64,000 nucleotides of DNA, taken from Clostridium sp. CAG:413. Its GTDB lineage: Bacteria > Bacillota > Clostridia > Oscillospirales > Acutalibacteraceae. The stretch lies in assembly GCA_000431775.1 (NCBI GenBank), contig FR888240.1, positions 17,327 to 81,326 on the forward strand, in the 5' to 3' direction. The notes below the pieces were generated by a model. That model ran no database searches, was not told where the DNA came from, and saw only the letters and a program-made list of their open reading frames with translations. Both the position numbers and the translations under genes were made by a program. Shown here in pieces: positions 17,655 to 26,459 of this stretch (positions within the stretch are counted from its first letter, which is position 1; the number at the start of each line of letters is the position of its first letter).

Positions 17655-17682
17655 CTCGCTTTCAGCAGCGAGTCTCTTTTTT
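17655..17682 (+). terminator. Terminator
   Basis: CTCGCT-TTCAGC-AGCGAG followed by TCTCTTTTTT. Confidence 0.8.
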
Positions 17683-17690
17683 ATGTCTAA

Positions 17691-17700
17691 TCTTACATAC
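17691..17700 (+). promoter_or_regulatory. Element promoter block, copy 9
   Basis: TCTTACATAC followed by TTTC, right behind a terminator and 66 nt before ATG 17766. Confidence 0.62.
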
Positions 17701-17765
17701 TTTCTTTGGCGGACACCAAAATGCTCCGGGAACAAACATCAAATAATTAAGTAAGGAGTAAGATT

Positions 17766-18398
17766 ATGTATTATAAAGTTAAAAACTCAGCTCGCCTTGT
17801 TGGAGAGGTGGTAAGCACATACCCGGCAGAAAAAGTCACTATTATGACTATTAAGACTGAAAGAAAAGACGGAGACAGGACTACCTATAGCTTCCCTAAA
17901 GCTGTTTGCTTTGACAAAACAAAAGCACAGGCGGATAAAATCCAAGTCGGAGATCATGTTCTGGTCAACTGCACGATTCAGTCAAATAAACGGGATGAAA
18001 AAATCAAGAACCAGTCGCTCAGAACCATTGCTGTAAATCATATCAGCAGAGTTGACCCGGCAGATGAAAGATATCATTCCGTCAACTCGTTTAGATTTTA
18101 TTGCAGAATTCTCAGGATCAACAGGATCAATAAGCATTTTGCCTCCGCACGAATTACTTTTTACACGAACCGAGTCCACTACATAACGGTCGTCTTTAAG
18201 GATGACGACGAAAAAAAGGTCGATGAATTTTGCAGTTTGCCGTTAAATTCGCCATGTGTTCTGCTCGGTTCAATCGATACCAAAAAGTACATTAGAAAAG
18301 ATGGTACAATAAAATACACCGAAGACTGTACTGTACGAAACTTCTATGAGGTAAGGCCCAAAAAGAATACATCGGAAATTGAAGAAAGCGCAGAATAG
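17766..18398 (+). CDS. OB-fold-like protein
   Basis: A 210-aa protein of two beta-rich halves (ARLVGEVVSTYPAEKVTIMT; SFRFYCRILRINRINKHFA), each with the strand pattern of an SSB-like OB fold, plus an acidic tail (SEIEESAE). The ATG follows TAAGGAG. Monocistronic, with its own promoter block and terminator. With the genes at 7096 and 15266 it makes three OB-fold-like proteins, suggesting separate single-strand binding roles in replication and transfer. Sequence pattern only. Confidence 0.52.
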   Translation: MYYKVKNSARLVGEVVSTYPAEKVTIMTIKTERKDGDRTTYSFPKAVCFDKTKAQADKIQVGDHVLVNCTIQSNKRDEKIKNQSLRTIAVNHISRVDPADERYHSVNSFRFYCRILRINRINKHFASARITFYTNRVHYITVVFKDDDEKKVDEFCSLPLNSPCVLLGSIDTKKYIRKDGTIKYTEDCTVRNFYEVRPKKNTSEIEESAE

Positions 18399-18423
18399 TC
18401 TCAATCCCGGAGCAAATGATCTC

Positions 18424-18452
18424 AGCCACCCTGCAAAATCAGGGTGGCTTTC
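18424..18452 (+). terminator. Terminator
   Basis: AGCCACCCTG-CAAAAT-CAGGGTGGCT followed by a short TTTCCC. Strong stem, weak T tract. Confidence 0.72.
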
Positions 18453-18496
18453 CCATACCCAAATTGGGTGTAATTCGAACGGAAATCACTATAAAA

Positions 18497-18506
18497 TCTT
18501 ACATAC
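18497..18506 (+). promoter_or_regulatory. Element promoter block, copy 10
   Basis: TCTTACATAC followed by TTTC, 30 nt before the TTG start at 18536. It heads a six-gene overlapping operon. Confidence 0.62.
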
Positions 18507-18535
18507 TTTCTACAAAACAAGTGAGGTGATTATTC

Positions 18536-18913
18536 TTGAAGCTGACAGTGAGACTCTATAAGCGGCATGATTTGGATCTGTTGTTTTTGTATAAACAAAA
18601 TTCAGATTTTAACTTCAAGTCGCAAATGAAGGCCGCACTCAAAGCTCATGTTCGAAATGAGATGGTGCGGAATGAAATCCCATCCGGTGAGTGTCAGGCA
18701 GTGTCAAAGCTGCCAAGTGTCGTGCAGCTGCACATTATGCTCGATTTGCCCGATGACGAAGATATTGCGAAATGGGTCAAAAGCATTACAAGAGGACGAA
18801 GAAACAATCTTATCAAGAATGTCTTTCGCAACACGTTTCCTCCGATTGAAGCTCCGTATAGACTGTATGCTGAAACAAACAAATTTGATGAAAGAGGTAA
18901 GAGTAATGATTGA
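18536..18913 (+). CDS. Hypothetical protein
   Basis: A 125-aa basic protein that I do not recognise (KLTVRLYKRHDLDLLFLYKQ). TTG start at 18536 behind GTGAGGTG. The conserved-looking RGRRNNLIKNVFRNTFP stretch could bind nucleic acid. The stop overlaps the ATG of the next gene. Confidence 0.52.
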   Translation: MKLTVRLYKRHDLDLLFLYKQNSDFNFKSQMKAALKAHVRNEMVRNEIPSGECQAVSKLPSVVQLHIMLDLPDDEDIAKWVKSITRGRRNNLIKNVFRNTFPPIEAPYRLYAETNKFDERGKSND

Positions 18914-19208
18914 GAACGAAAACACAATTCACGCATTTGACAAGACGGAAGCATACCAGATGGTCAAACCCCTTATCCGAAAAGTGATCGATATTTGCTC
19001 CGCCAATGATATACCGATGTTCTTTACGGCATGCGTCAAGGATGACGGACATCAAAGCAAATATGTTAACGAGAGCGTTACTCCGAAGAGTCACGGCGTT
19101 GTTCTTTCACAAGACAGATTTTCCGACCACATTGCGGTAACGATCGGCTTCAACACCGTTCCTCCCGTTGAAAGACCTGACATAAGCTATGATGACGCAG
19201 AAGAATAA
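18906..19208 (+). CDS. Hypothetical protein
   Basis: A 100-aa acidic protein of unknown function (YQMVKPLIRKVIDICSANDI). ATG 18906 overlaps the end of the previous gene (ATGATTGA), and its own last 20 nt overlap the next gene. Coupled translation within a tight operon. Confidence 0.52.
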   Translation: MIENENTIHAFDKTEAYQMVKPLIRKVIDICSANDIPMFFTACVKDDGHQSKYVNESVTPKSHGVVLSQDRFSDHIAVTIGFNTVPPVERPDISYDDAEE

Positions 19209-20178
19209 AGCCGATATTATTAAAGATTATCAAAATCCCACGGTTACGATACGCAGTATTTGCGACAAATACGCCGTATCGTCGAAGACCGTAAGCAAAA
19301 TAATTGCCGAAGCGGGCCTTAAACCAAGAACCAAAACGAAAAGCTTGCGCACAGAGTATGCTGATATATACGCGGATTTTCTGAATGGTGAAGCCACAAC
19401 AGAGCTCGCTCGAAAATACAAGCTATCTCAAAAACAGATCAATAACGCCATCCGTGACTGGAGAGGTAAGAATGTTGTTAAACAATATTGTAACGGGATA
19501 AAGGTCGAAAGGATAGCGGAGGATAATGGACTGAGTGTATCACGGGTATACCAAATTCTCAAAAACCGTTCAGTGCCTCTTATGCAGCCTAAAAAAGCAG
19601 TAAGATTTTCTTCGGCTGAACCAATCAATATAGGAACGATCATTTGCGAATACAATGACAAAGATATTCCGGTATCTGAGATATGCGAAAGATATCATGT
19701 AAGCTCCGCAACGCTTCAGAAGATCCTTATAAAAAACAACATACCTTTCAGAGAAACTAATAAGATACCTGAGAATAAACGTAATGCGATAATAAAAGAG
19801 ATGTCCGAAAACAAAGAAGAAATTGAAGAAATCGCAAGACGTTATCGCCTGAATGTAGCTACTATACAGAAGATAATGAGCGATACAGAAAAAGAGAATT
19901 TTCCTTTTCGGGATGAAACTCTTGCGAGCTTCGTCAACGATTACTCGTTGTCAGCTAAGAGCCTGACTCAGCTTTGTCGTAAATACAAAATCAACAGAGA
20001 AGAAGCACTGAGCGCTATTGCGAAAAACGATGCCATAATCAAAAGAAAGAAAACAATTAAAAATGCCGTGCAGAAGTACAAGAGGGGAACGAGTGCGGAT
20101 ATGATCGCCGCAGAGCTTGGAGTGTCTCGTGCTACTTTTTATCGGATAGTGAATAGGAAAGGAAGATATAATGACTGA
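19189..20178 (+). CDS. Seven tandem helix-turn-helix units
   Basis: A 329-aa protein that reads almost entirely as HTH units of the resolvase/homeodomain-like kind. The units I see start near VTIRSICDKYAVSSKTVSKI, EATTELARKYKLSQKQINNA, VERIAEDNGLSVSRVYQILK, VSEICERYHVSSATLQKILI, IEEIARRYRLNVATIQKIMS, LTQLCRKYKINREEALSAI and ADMIAAELGVSRATFYRIV. Spacing is about 40-50 residues. Such a string could read a long or repeated DNA site, for example direct repeats at an origin. It has no catalytic domain. ATG 19189 lies inside the preceding gene, and the next gene overlaps its end. Function unknown beyond likely DNA binding. Confidence 0.75.
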   Translation: MMTQKNKADIIKDYQNPTVTIRSICDKYAVSSKTVSKIIAEAGLKPRTKTKSLRTEYADIYADFLNGEATTELARKYKLSQKQINNAIRDWRGKNVVKQYCNGIKVERIAEDNGLSVSRVYQILKNRSVPLMQPKKAVRFSSAEPINIGTIICEYNDKDIPVSEICERYHVSSATLQKILIKNNIPFRETNKIPENKRNAIIKEMSENKEEIEEIARRYRLNVATIQKIMSDTEKENFPFRDETLASFVNDYSLSAKSLTQLCRKYKINREEALSAIAKNDAIIKRKKTIKNAVQKYKRGTSADMIAAELGVSRATFYRIVNRKGRYND

Positions 20179-20761
20179 ACTTATTGAATTTATTAATTGG
20201 GACAAAGAGCGATTGACAAAAGAACTGGAAGAAATCGAAGCTCGTACCGATATCGGTAAATTCCATGTAACAAAAGAGGAGCAAAAGAGATTTTGGTTTA
20301 CTGTGTTTCTTCCAGCGATGATCGCTCTTGCTTTTACCATTTTTGCATTCATCTGTGCAGGAGCAATAGAAAGCTACGGTATGCGCGTTACAGTTAAAAT
20401 ACTCACACTCATTATCGGCGGTTTCGCAATCGCTCTGCAAACATTTAAGATTTTTTCTTTTGATTCTTGGAGAAATCTTTTAATTCCTCCGGTAATAACT
20501 CCCGAAATGAACTTCCACAAATGCATATACGGCAAAACTGTAAAAGACATATCTCTTGAAAACTACCCGTTTCACGACAAGTTGATCGTGCGCCCGAAAT
20601 ATCTCGTCCTTTCCGATGAGGAAGGAAATGAAACTAAATATTGGTTTACTGAGGAAGATTGGTCATTTGTTGCCACCGATAAAAATAAGCCGGTGGTAGA
20701 CTTAGAGGATATGGTCGTGTTTTGCCCTTTGGCAAAAGCTGACAGGGACGGTGAAGAATAA
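20171..20761 (+). CDS. Two-helix membrane protein
   Basis: A 196-aa protein of unknown function. A charged N-terminal helix (about 1-38) is followed by two membrane segments (about 41-65, FWFTVFLPAMIALAFTIFAF, and 72-94, VTVKILTLIIGGFAIALQTF) and a soluble C-terminal domain of about 100 residues, probably cytoplasmic. Start ATG 20171 overlaps the HTH gene. It may tether a step of DNA processing to the membrane, which is inference from context. Confidence 0.6.
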   Translation: MTELIEFINWDKERLTKELEEIEARTDIGKFHVTKEEQKRFWFTVFLPAMIALAFTIFAFICAGAIESYGMRVTVKILTLIIGGFAIALQTFKIFSFDSWRNLLIPPVITPEMNFHKCIYGKTVKDISLENYPFHDKLIVRPKYLVLSDEEGNETKYWFTEEDWSFVATDKNKPVVDLEDMVVFCPLAKADRDGEE

Positions 20762-20763
20762 AA

Positions 20764-21270
20764 ATGTTTATGAGCGAAAAGGACTTTCGAAAGCTCGTTG
20801 AAAAAGACCCCAGCCTTGTCAAATCCTATTCGTTAGCTATGGGAAAGGTACCGAGAACGAACAAATACAGAAATGTTAAACTGTACGAATATGCCGATGG
20901 GCTGGTCTCGGAAACGAAGGGCTTAAGCGAACACGGATCGGTTATTAACATATTTGATTCGATGAAAGAATACGACAGATGGATGCAGCTGAAACTTCTG
21001 GAAAAGAGCGGAGAGATATCAGAGCTTGAGCGGCAAAAAACAATGCTTATCCAAGGCGAATTCACATACCGCGACTTACAGGGTGAACACAAGATAGGCA
21101 AGATAACATACAAGGCTGATTTCTTTTACCTTCACAACGGAAATTATATCGTAGAAGATGTGAAGCCCTTTGATAACAATACAGGGAGATACAGACTCAC
21201 AAAGGACTTTACCCTCAAATGGAAGCTGCTTATGAACAAATATCCGTCATTTCAATTTGTGATTATTTGA
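20764..21270 (+). CDS. DUF1064-like nuclease
   Basis: A 168-aa protein. The C-terminal half has FTYRDLQGEHKIGKITYKAD, FFYLHNGNYIVEDVKP and the terminal helical part, matching the layout of DUF1064, a phage family related to PD-(D/E)xK nucleases. In that pattern the Asp of KADF and Glu-Asp-Val-Lys of VEDVK would be the active site. Candidate Holliday-junction or structure-specific endonuclease. ATG 20764 is directly after the previous stop. Part of the 18.5-21.8 kb operon. Confidence 0.68.
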   Translation: MFMSEKDFRKLVEKDPSLVKSYSLAMGKVPRTNKYRNVKLYEYADGLVSETKGLSEHGSVINIFDSMKEYDRWMQLKLLEKSGEISELERQKTMLIQGEFTYRDLQGEHKIGKITYKADFFYLHNGNYIVEDVKPFDNNTGRYRLTKDFTLKWKLLMNKYPSFQFVII

Positions 21271-21282
21271 GAGGTATACATA

Positions 21283-21780
21283 ATGGATATTACAACAGTA
21301 CTGAGCGAGTCGATGCGCGATGTCTCTATTTCGCAGGACGAGATTTCCGATATATTTTCGTCTGTTTGGCAAGAAAGCGGGCTTACAATAATAGTATCTT
21401 TGATTCTGCTTATTCTGTCAGCGATATTTATCGTTCGGAATATGAGGAAAAGCAAAGTGAAAAATTCAATTAAAAATGAAATCAGGGGGTATATGAAAGA
21501 GAAATATGAGTATAGCGGAAATGTTTGCGTAGTAAGAAACGGCATTTCCTATTCACGCGGAAACAGGAGTGTGGTATTCGACATACCGATCGACAGAGTG
21601 ACCTACCTTGCTCCGCGGATGGTGGACGAATGGTTCGATGAGCGCAACTACAGTGCCCGCGAAGCGAATATCGTTCTTGCGGATATCGCTGAATACTTGC
21701 GAACGGCTAATCTGTGCAAAACTGTCAACATTATTAGCGATGAAGATTACGAAAAAATGTTCGGCGAAGAAGAGGCTTAA
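21283..21780 (+). CDS. Single-pass membrane protein
   Basis: A 165-aa protein of unknown function. One membrane helix (about 33-52, GLTIIVSLILLILSAIFIV) is followed by a basic stretch and a soluble domain (residues 70-165) that ends in an acidic tail (EEEA). ATG 21283 follows GAGAGGT. Last gene of the operon. A weak inverted repeat (CTGTT/AACAG) follows without a T tract. Confidence 0.55.
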   Translation: MDITTVLSESMRDVSISQDEISDIFSSVWQESGLTIIVSLILLILSAIFIVRNMRKSKVKNSIKNEIRGYMKEKYEYSGNVCVVRNGISYSRGNRSVVFDIPIDRVTYLAPRMVDEWFDERNYSAREANIVLADIAEYLRTANLCKTVNIISDEDYEKMFGEEEA

Positions 21781-21812
21781 TTTCTGTTCAGAAACAGATA
21801 GCGCACCTAAAA

Positions 21813-21822
21813 CCTTACATAC
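21813..21822 (+). promoter_or_regulatory. Element promoter block, copy 11 (recD2-like)
   Basis: CCTTACATAC followed by TTTT, with one change in the first base. It is only about 12 nt from the GGGAGGG ribosome binding site, so it cannot be a -35 element and acts as a -10-like or overlapping site. Confidence 0.6.
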
Positions 21823-21846
21823 TTTTTAAACGAAGGGAGGGCGAGT

Positions 21847-24027
21847 ATGGAGATTTTCGGTACATACACTAAAACGATCTTCCGAAACGAAGTTGATGGA
21901 TTTACAATTTTTAAGTTTAGATTAAGCAAACCTATTATTGATAATCCGCTGACAGAAGTGACTTGTAAAGGGAACATGCAGTCCGCACTACTTTGTACTC
22001 CTATGAGACTTTCGGGAAAGATACTGCATGATGATTACGGCTCCACTTTCGTTGTTGAGAAAGCCGAGCCGTTTTCCGACAGTGAGTCGGTAACAATAGA
22101 GTATCTTAGTTCAAAGCTCTTTTGCGGGATCGCGGAAACTACGGCTGCAAGAATCGTTGCCGTAAGCGGCCCCGACATATTTACTTATGTTCAACAGGAG
22201 GACGCCAGAGAAAAACTACTGAAAATAAAAGGAATGACCGAAGAGAAAGTAGATTCACTTATCGACTTGGTTTGTCATTCGAAATTCCAAAAGGAAATAC
22301 TCGATTATATAACCGTTTACGGCGGAAACTTTTCTCAAGCCGAGAATCTTTTTGACGCCTACGGGGTTAATGCGTTGGAATATCTCAAAGCTAAACCATA
22401 CGAAATAGGGGACTTTGTCGATTTACCTTTCCAAATTTGTGACTGCATAGCAAAGGAGAACGGCATAAAGTACGATGATATAACAAGGATAAAGGCTCTG
22501 ATACTAAATGTTATAAAACGATGCTATTATTCGGGCGGGGATATGTACGTTCCGCTTGAGAGGGTATTTAGGGGAGTGGAGTACACAGCAAAAAATCTTT
22601 CGGCTTTTCCCGGAAATCCCATATCTTGCGGTCTTATCGTGGCGGCACTCGGCGAAATGAAGAAAATAGTATCTGAGGTCAAACTTAATAACGATATGAC
22701 GGATATTCCAGATATTCGCTATTATCTTAAAAGAGCTTTTTTTGATGAAAAGAGCGTTGCCGATAATGTTAAAAGGCTACAGCGTTGTCGCACCAATTTA
22801 AACATTGAAAGTGAGTGCGCTGCCACTATTGCGGAAAACAAATTGGGAATTAAATACAGTGATACTCAGAAATCATGCTTCAAATTTCTCGAATCAAGCG
22901 GCATAAAAATTATAACGGGTGGTCCGGGGACAGGGAAATCAACCGTTATTAATGGGCTGATATACGCCTATACGGCAGTGTATCCGGATAACTCAATCGG
23001 GATAATGGCTCCTACTGGACGTGCGGCACAGAGAATAAGCGAAATAACAGGCCGTGAAGCCGGAACCATACATCGGTCGCTTAATATTTTACCATACGGA
23101 AATGATATGCTTGATTCGGCGTATGATACGGATTACCCTGCGGATCTTATAATAATAGACGAAGCGTCTATGGTAGATACATCACTTATGGCATTGTTGC
23201 TTAAATCGCTCAAGAGCTCTTCGCTTGTGATTTTCTGCGGTGACATTGACCAGCTACCTTCGGTTGGAGCCGGTAATGTGCTGCATGAGCTTATTGCTTC
23301 ACAGAAAATAGAGACAGTACAACTTGACACAAATTTCAGGCAAAAGGATAAGTCAACGATTATTGATAATGCGCTCAAGGTTAATGCAGGAGAGATTGAT
23401 TTGAACACAGATGTGAGTTTCCAAATAATCGAATGCGACAGTGAAGAGGAAATAAAGCGTGTAGTTACAAAGGAATTCATTAATATATATGACACCAATC
23501 ATCCGTATGACATACAGGTTCTCTCCTCAACAAGAAAAGGGCAGGCAGGAATCTATTCGCTGAACAAAAGCATACAAAATATCATCAATGACAGAAAAAC
23601 CGTAACCGCTCATGCAAATAGCAAATTCAGACTAAAAGATAAGATAATGACTACGCACAACAACTATGATATAGGATACTTCAACGGCGATGTCGGAATA
23701 ATCGATGATGCGGATGAAGAAAATGTCTATGTAAAATTTCTCAAGGAGGAAATCGCTATTCCTAAGAAATGCGTACAGGATATGGAGCTCGCTTACGCCT
23801 GCACGATCCATAAATCGCAAGGCTCAGAGTACGACACCGTCATTATCGCTTTGCCAGCGCAGCCATCAGTTATGCTGCGCAGAAATTTGATATATACTGC
23901 GATAACAAGAGCAAAGCAACGAATATTGATCGTTGCACAAAAAGGATGCATTAACCAATCTATTATTACTGCCGTTGATAATTGCAGGAAAAGCGCATTG
24001 TGCGAAAAAATCAGAATTGGAGCGTGA
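21847..24027 (+). CDS. RecD2-like DNA helicase
   Basis: SF1B 5'-3' helicase, 726 aa, close to bacterial RecD2. An N-terminal OB-like region is followed by HhH-like segments (DAREKLLKIKGMTEEKVDSL), Walker A GGPGTGKSTVI (about 358-368), GIMAPTGRAAQRI, Walker B LIIIDEASMVD, GDIDQLPSVGAG, and the C-terminal UvrD-like motif ACTIHKSQGSEYD and TAITRAK. Start ATG 21847 behind AAGGGAGGG. Heads the operon with a small gene and topoisomerase III, a pairing suited to unwinding and unlinking DNA in replication or transfer. Confidence 0.92.
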   Translation: MEIFGTYTKTIFRNEVDGFTIFKFRLSKPIIDNPLTEVTCKGNMQSALLCTPMRLSGKILHDDYGSTFVVEKAEPFSDSESVTIEYLSSKLFCGIAETTAARIVAVSGPDIFTYVQQEDAREKLLKIKGMTEEKVDSLIDLVCHSKFQKEILDYITVYGGNFSQAENLFDAYGVNALEYLKAKPYEIGDFVDLPFQICDCIAKENGIKYDDITRIKALILNVIKRCYYSGGDMYVPLERVFRGVEYTAKNLSAFPGNPISCGLIVAALGEMKKIVSEVKLNNDMTDIPDIRYYLKRAFFDEKSVADNVKRLQRCRTNLNIESECAATIAENKLGIKYSDTQKSCFKFLESSGIKIITGGPGTGKSTVINGLIYAYTAVYPDNSIGIMAPTGRAAQRISEITGREAGTIHRSLNILPYGNDMLDSAYDTDYPADLIIIDEASMVDTSLMALLLKSLKSSSLVIFCGDIDQLPSVGAGNVLHELIASQKIETVQLDTNFRQKDKSTIIDNALKVNAGEIDLNTDVSFQIIECDSEEEIKRVVTKEFINIYDTNHPYDIQVLSSTRKGQAGIYSLNKSIQNIINDRKTVTAHANSKFRLKDKIMTTHNNYDIGYFNGDVGIIDDADEENVYVKFLKEEIAIPKKCVQDMELAYACTIHKSQGSEYDTVIIALPAQPSVMLRRNLIYTAITRAKQRILIVAQKGCINQSIITAVDNCRKSALCEKIRIGA

Positions 24028-24283
24028 TTTTACGAAAAAGAACTTCATTACTTATGATGAGCTTGACGCAGTCGAAGAGGAAGTATCCGCATACCCTTGG
24101 AAACCGGATGATATCTTTTATTGTATTGATGATGTAAAAGAACATATTGAACCTGATATTAAAAATAATATCCGCTTTGCTGTTTGGCTGCTGCAAAAAA
24201 AGCCAAAAACCGAGTACGAAAAAGAATCCAGACGCTATTTAATGAATGTAGTTAACGGGTTCGTGAAGGAGGCAGACGAATGA
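24017..24283 (+). CDS. Small hypothetical protein between helicase and topoisomerase
   Basis: About 88 aa, acidic, unrecognised (ITYDELDAVEEEVSAYPWKP). There is no in-frame ATG. TTG 24017 overlaps the helicase stop and is my preferred start, though no strong ribosome binding site is seen. A TTG at 23933 would overlap the helicase by 95 nt. The stop overlaps the topoisomerase ATG (ATGA), which supports it as a real coupled gene. Confidence 0.5.
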   Translation: MERDFTKKNFITYDELDAVEEEVSAYPWKPDDIFYCIDDVKEHIEPDIKNNIRFAVWLLQKKPKTEYEKESRRYLMNVVNGFVKEADE

Positions 24284-26403
24284 TTACAATACTTGTTGAA
24301 AAACCTGACATGGCAAGAAAAATTGCCGCCGCATTAGATGGTATTAAACTTTCCGATGGAACGGTGGTTACTTTCAGTCAGCTTTCAAAATACGAAAAAG
24401 CAGTTATGTCTATTCAAACTAAAAACGGTTACATACCGATAAAATTTAAGGGGCAGGACTGCGCCGTAACTCATAGTTACGGACATCTGTTTTCTTTGTG
24501 TGCTCTGACCGACTATGACGAAGATTACAAACAATGGAAAAACGTAGATTTGCCTTTTATTCCGAAGCATTACAGACTTAAGGGCCTGCCGAACACGGCA
24601 AAACAGTTCGCTGTTATTAAAGGATTATTTAATAAGAGTGATTTGATTATTAATGCTACTGACTGGGACCGTGAAGGTGAGGCTATATTTTCATATATTT
24701 ACGAAAAGGCCGAATGTAAGACGCCGTATAAAAGAGCATATTATCATTCTATGACTGAAGAAGAGTTCGACCATGCTTTCAATAACCTCAAAGATTCGGC
24801 GGACGCGAAACCCGGCGAAAGCGCCGGCAGATGCAGGGCTATCGCCGACTGGCTTATCGGTATTAATTGCACAGTCGCAGCAACACTGCATTCGAACGCT
24901 AATTCCGTTGTGAGTGTTGGCAGGGTCCAAACGCCTACACTTGCGATGATCGTTCAACGCGAGAAATCTATACGAGACTTTGTGAGCAAAACATATTATG
25001 TGCCAAAAGCGACATTCACGACACCCGACGGTCAAACCTATATCGGAACAAACGATACAAAATTCGATTCGGAAAAAGACGCCGAGCTTTTCCTAAAAGA
25101 GTTGTCAGGTCGTGGAACCGTTACCGATATAAAAAGTGAAATAAAGAAAGTCGATGCTCCGTCTTTATACAGCTTAAGTATATTACAGATAGAGGCTAAC
25201 TCTAAATTCGGATATTCGGCAAATCAGACTCTTGAAATTGCACAGTCTCTATATGAAAAGGGGTATACAACATATCCGAGAACAAATAGTGCCTATTTAC
25301 CAGAAGACTATAAGGCCGCAGCCGATAGGGCATTGACTGCAATATCGGTCCTTCCCGAATACGGCCCTTTCATCATCGGCAGACCTAAAACATACAATAA
25401 GAAGTATTTTAATGACGCTAAGATCGAGAGCCACTTCGCTATTGTTCCGACTCATGTTGTTCCAGAAAAACTTACCGAAAGTGAACGCAATATTTATGAC
25501 ATGATTTGTCGTTCGCTCATAATGACGATCTATCCTCCTGCAAAAGTCGAAAAGGTAAAGATAATTACTTCAGACAGCGGTAATGACTTTGTAACCAGAG
25601 GCTCCGCTGTAATAGAAAAGGGCTGGATGGAAGTGAGTGGAGTGCCAAAAGATAAGAATATCCCCGTTCTTAGTGAAGGGGATAAGGTTAAAGGTTCTTA
25701 TGAAGTTGTTGAGAAAAAGACCGAACCGCCTAAAAGATATACGCAAGGTGATCTCATTAAAGCAATGGTAGCCGCCGACAAAGATGCTGACGCCATGGAT
25801 TGCAAAAGTCTTGCCGAACTCGGCGTTGAAGGCATCGGTCGGGAATCCACCAGAGCGTCCATTATAGAGACATTGTACAAGAGAGGGTATATCGAGAATT
25901 CTAAAAAGTCCATAATGCCCACACCAAAAGGGATTGCCCTTATTGACGGATTGCCGCTCGAAGAAATCAAATCCGCTCACTTAACAGCAATGTGGGAAAG
26001 TAAGCTCAGTGACATAGAAAGAAAAAAGGAAGATCCTGATGCTTTCGTTAAGGATATCGAGAGCCTGACGAAAAAATGGTGCGACATAATCCGAAACGAG
26101 ATGAAAGGAGATTTTCGCGCTCCTTCTGTTCTGGAAAAAAGTGATTTGAAATGTCCCGTATGTGGAAATGCAGTCAGAAAGACTCCGTGGGGTTATGGAT
26201 GCTCAAACTATAAAGCAGGATGCAAATTCGGTATTAACCGGAATATTTGCGATAAAAAACTGACGGATAAACAAATCGAAACATTAATAACCAAAGGTGA
26301 AACGAAGGAAATAAAGGGCTTTAAGAGTAAGAAAACAGGAAAAGAATTTTCTGCAAAGCTTACGATGGATAAGGCTGGCAAGGTTTCGTTCAGCTTCAAA
26401 TAA
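24280..26403 (+). CDS. topB: DNA topoisomerase III (type IA)
   Basis: Type IA topoisomerase, 707 aa, the size common for plasmid/ICE TopB. The Toprim domain shows ILVEKPDMARK and NATDWDREGEAIF. SVGRVQTPTLAM and the active-site region TTYPRTNSAYLPEDY (Tyr about 332) follow, then GIGRESTRASIIETL. The C-terminus has a four-Cys zinc ribbon (CPVCGN ... CSN..AGC) and a small basic tail. It relaxes and decatenates DNA using single-strand passage. ATG 24280 overlaps the upstream stop and is preceded by GAAGGAGG. Confidence 0.94.
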   Translation: MITILVEKPDMARKIAAALDGIKLSDGTVVTFSQLSKYEKAVMSIQTKNGYIPIKFKGQDCAVTHSYGHLFSLCALTDYDEDYKQWKNVDLPFIPKHYRLKGLPNTAKQFAVIKGLFNKSDLIINATDWDREGEAIFSYIYEKAECKTPYKRAYYHSMTEEEFDHAFNNLKDSADAKPGESAGRCRAIADWLIGINCTVAATLHSNANSVVSVGRVQTPTLAMIVQREKSIRDFVSKTYYVPKATFTTPDGQTYIGTNDTKFDSEKDAELFLKELSGRGTVTDIKSEIKKVDAPSLYSLSILQIEANSKFGYSANQTLEIAQSLYEKGYTTYPRTNSAYLPEDYKAAADRALTAISVLPEYGPFIIGRPKTYNKKYFNDAKIESHFAIVPTHVVPEKLTESERNIYDMICRSLIMTIYPPAKVEKVKIITSDSGNDFVTRGSAVIEKGWMEVSGVPKDKNIPVLSEGDKVKGSYEVVEKKTEPPKRYTQGDLIKAMVAADKDADAMDCKSLAELGVEGIGRESTRASIIETLYKRGYIENSKKSIMPTPKGIALIDGLPLEEIKSAHLTAMWESKLSDIERKKEDPDAFVKDIESLTKKWCDIIRNEMKGDFRAPSVLEKSDLKCPVCGNAVRKTPWGYGCSNYKAGCKFGINRNICDKKLTDKQIETLITKGETKEIKGFKSKKTGKEFSAKLTMDKAGKVSFSFK

Positions 26404-26405
26404 TG

Positions 26406-26446
26406 AAAACAGCCAAGAGATCTGCTTGATCCCTTGGCTGTTTTTT
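26406..26446. terminator. Bidirectional terminator
   Basis: AAAACAGCCAAG and CTTGGCTGTTTT around a 15-nt loop. It serves topB and the convergent gene at 26460. Confidence 0.88.
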
Positions 26447-26459
26447 GTGAATAAATAGA

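Noticed and set aside
21813-21847. The TCTTACATAC block as a -35 element
   Set aside because: Here the ribosome binding site begins about 12 nt downstream, leaving no room for a -10 box and a start site.
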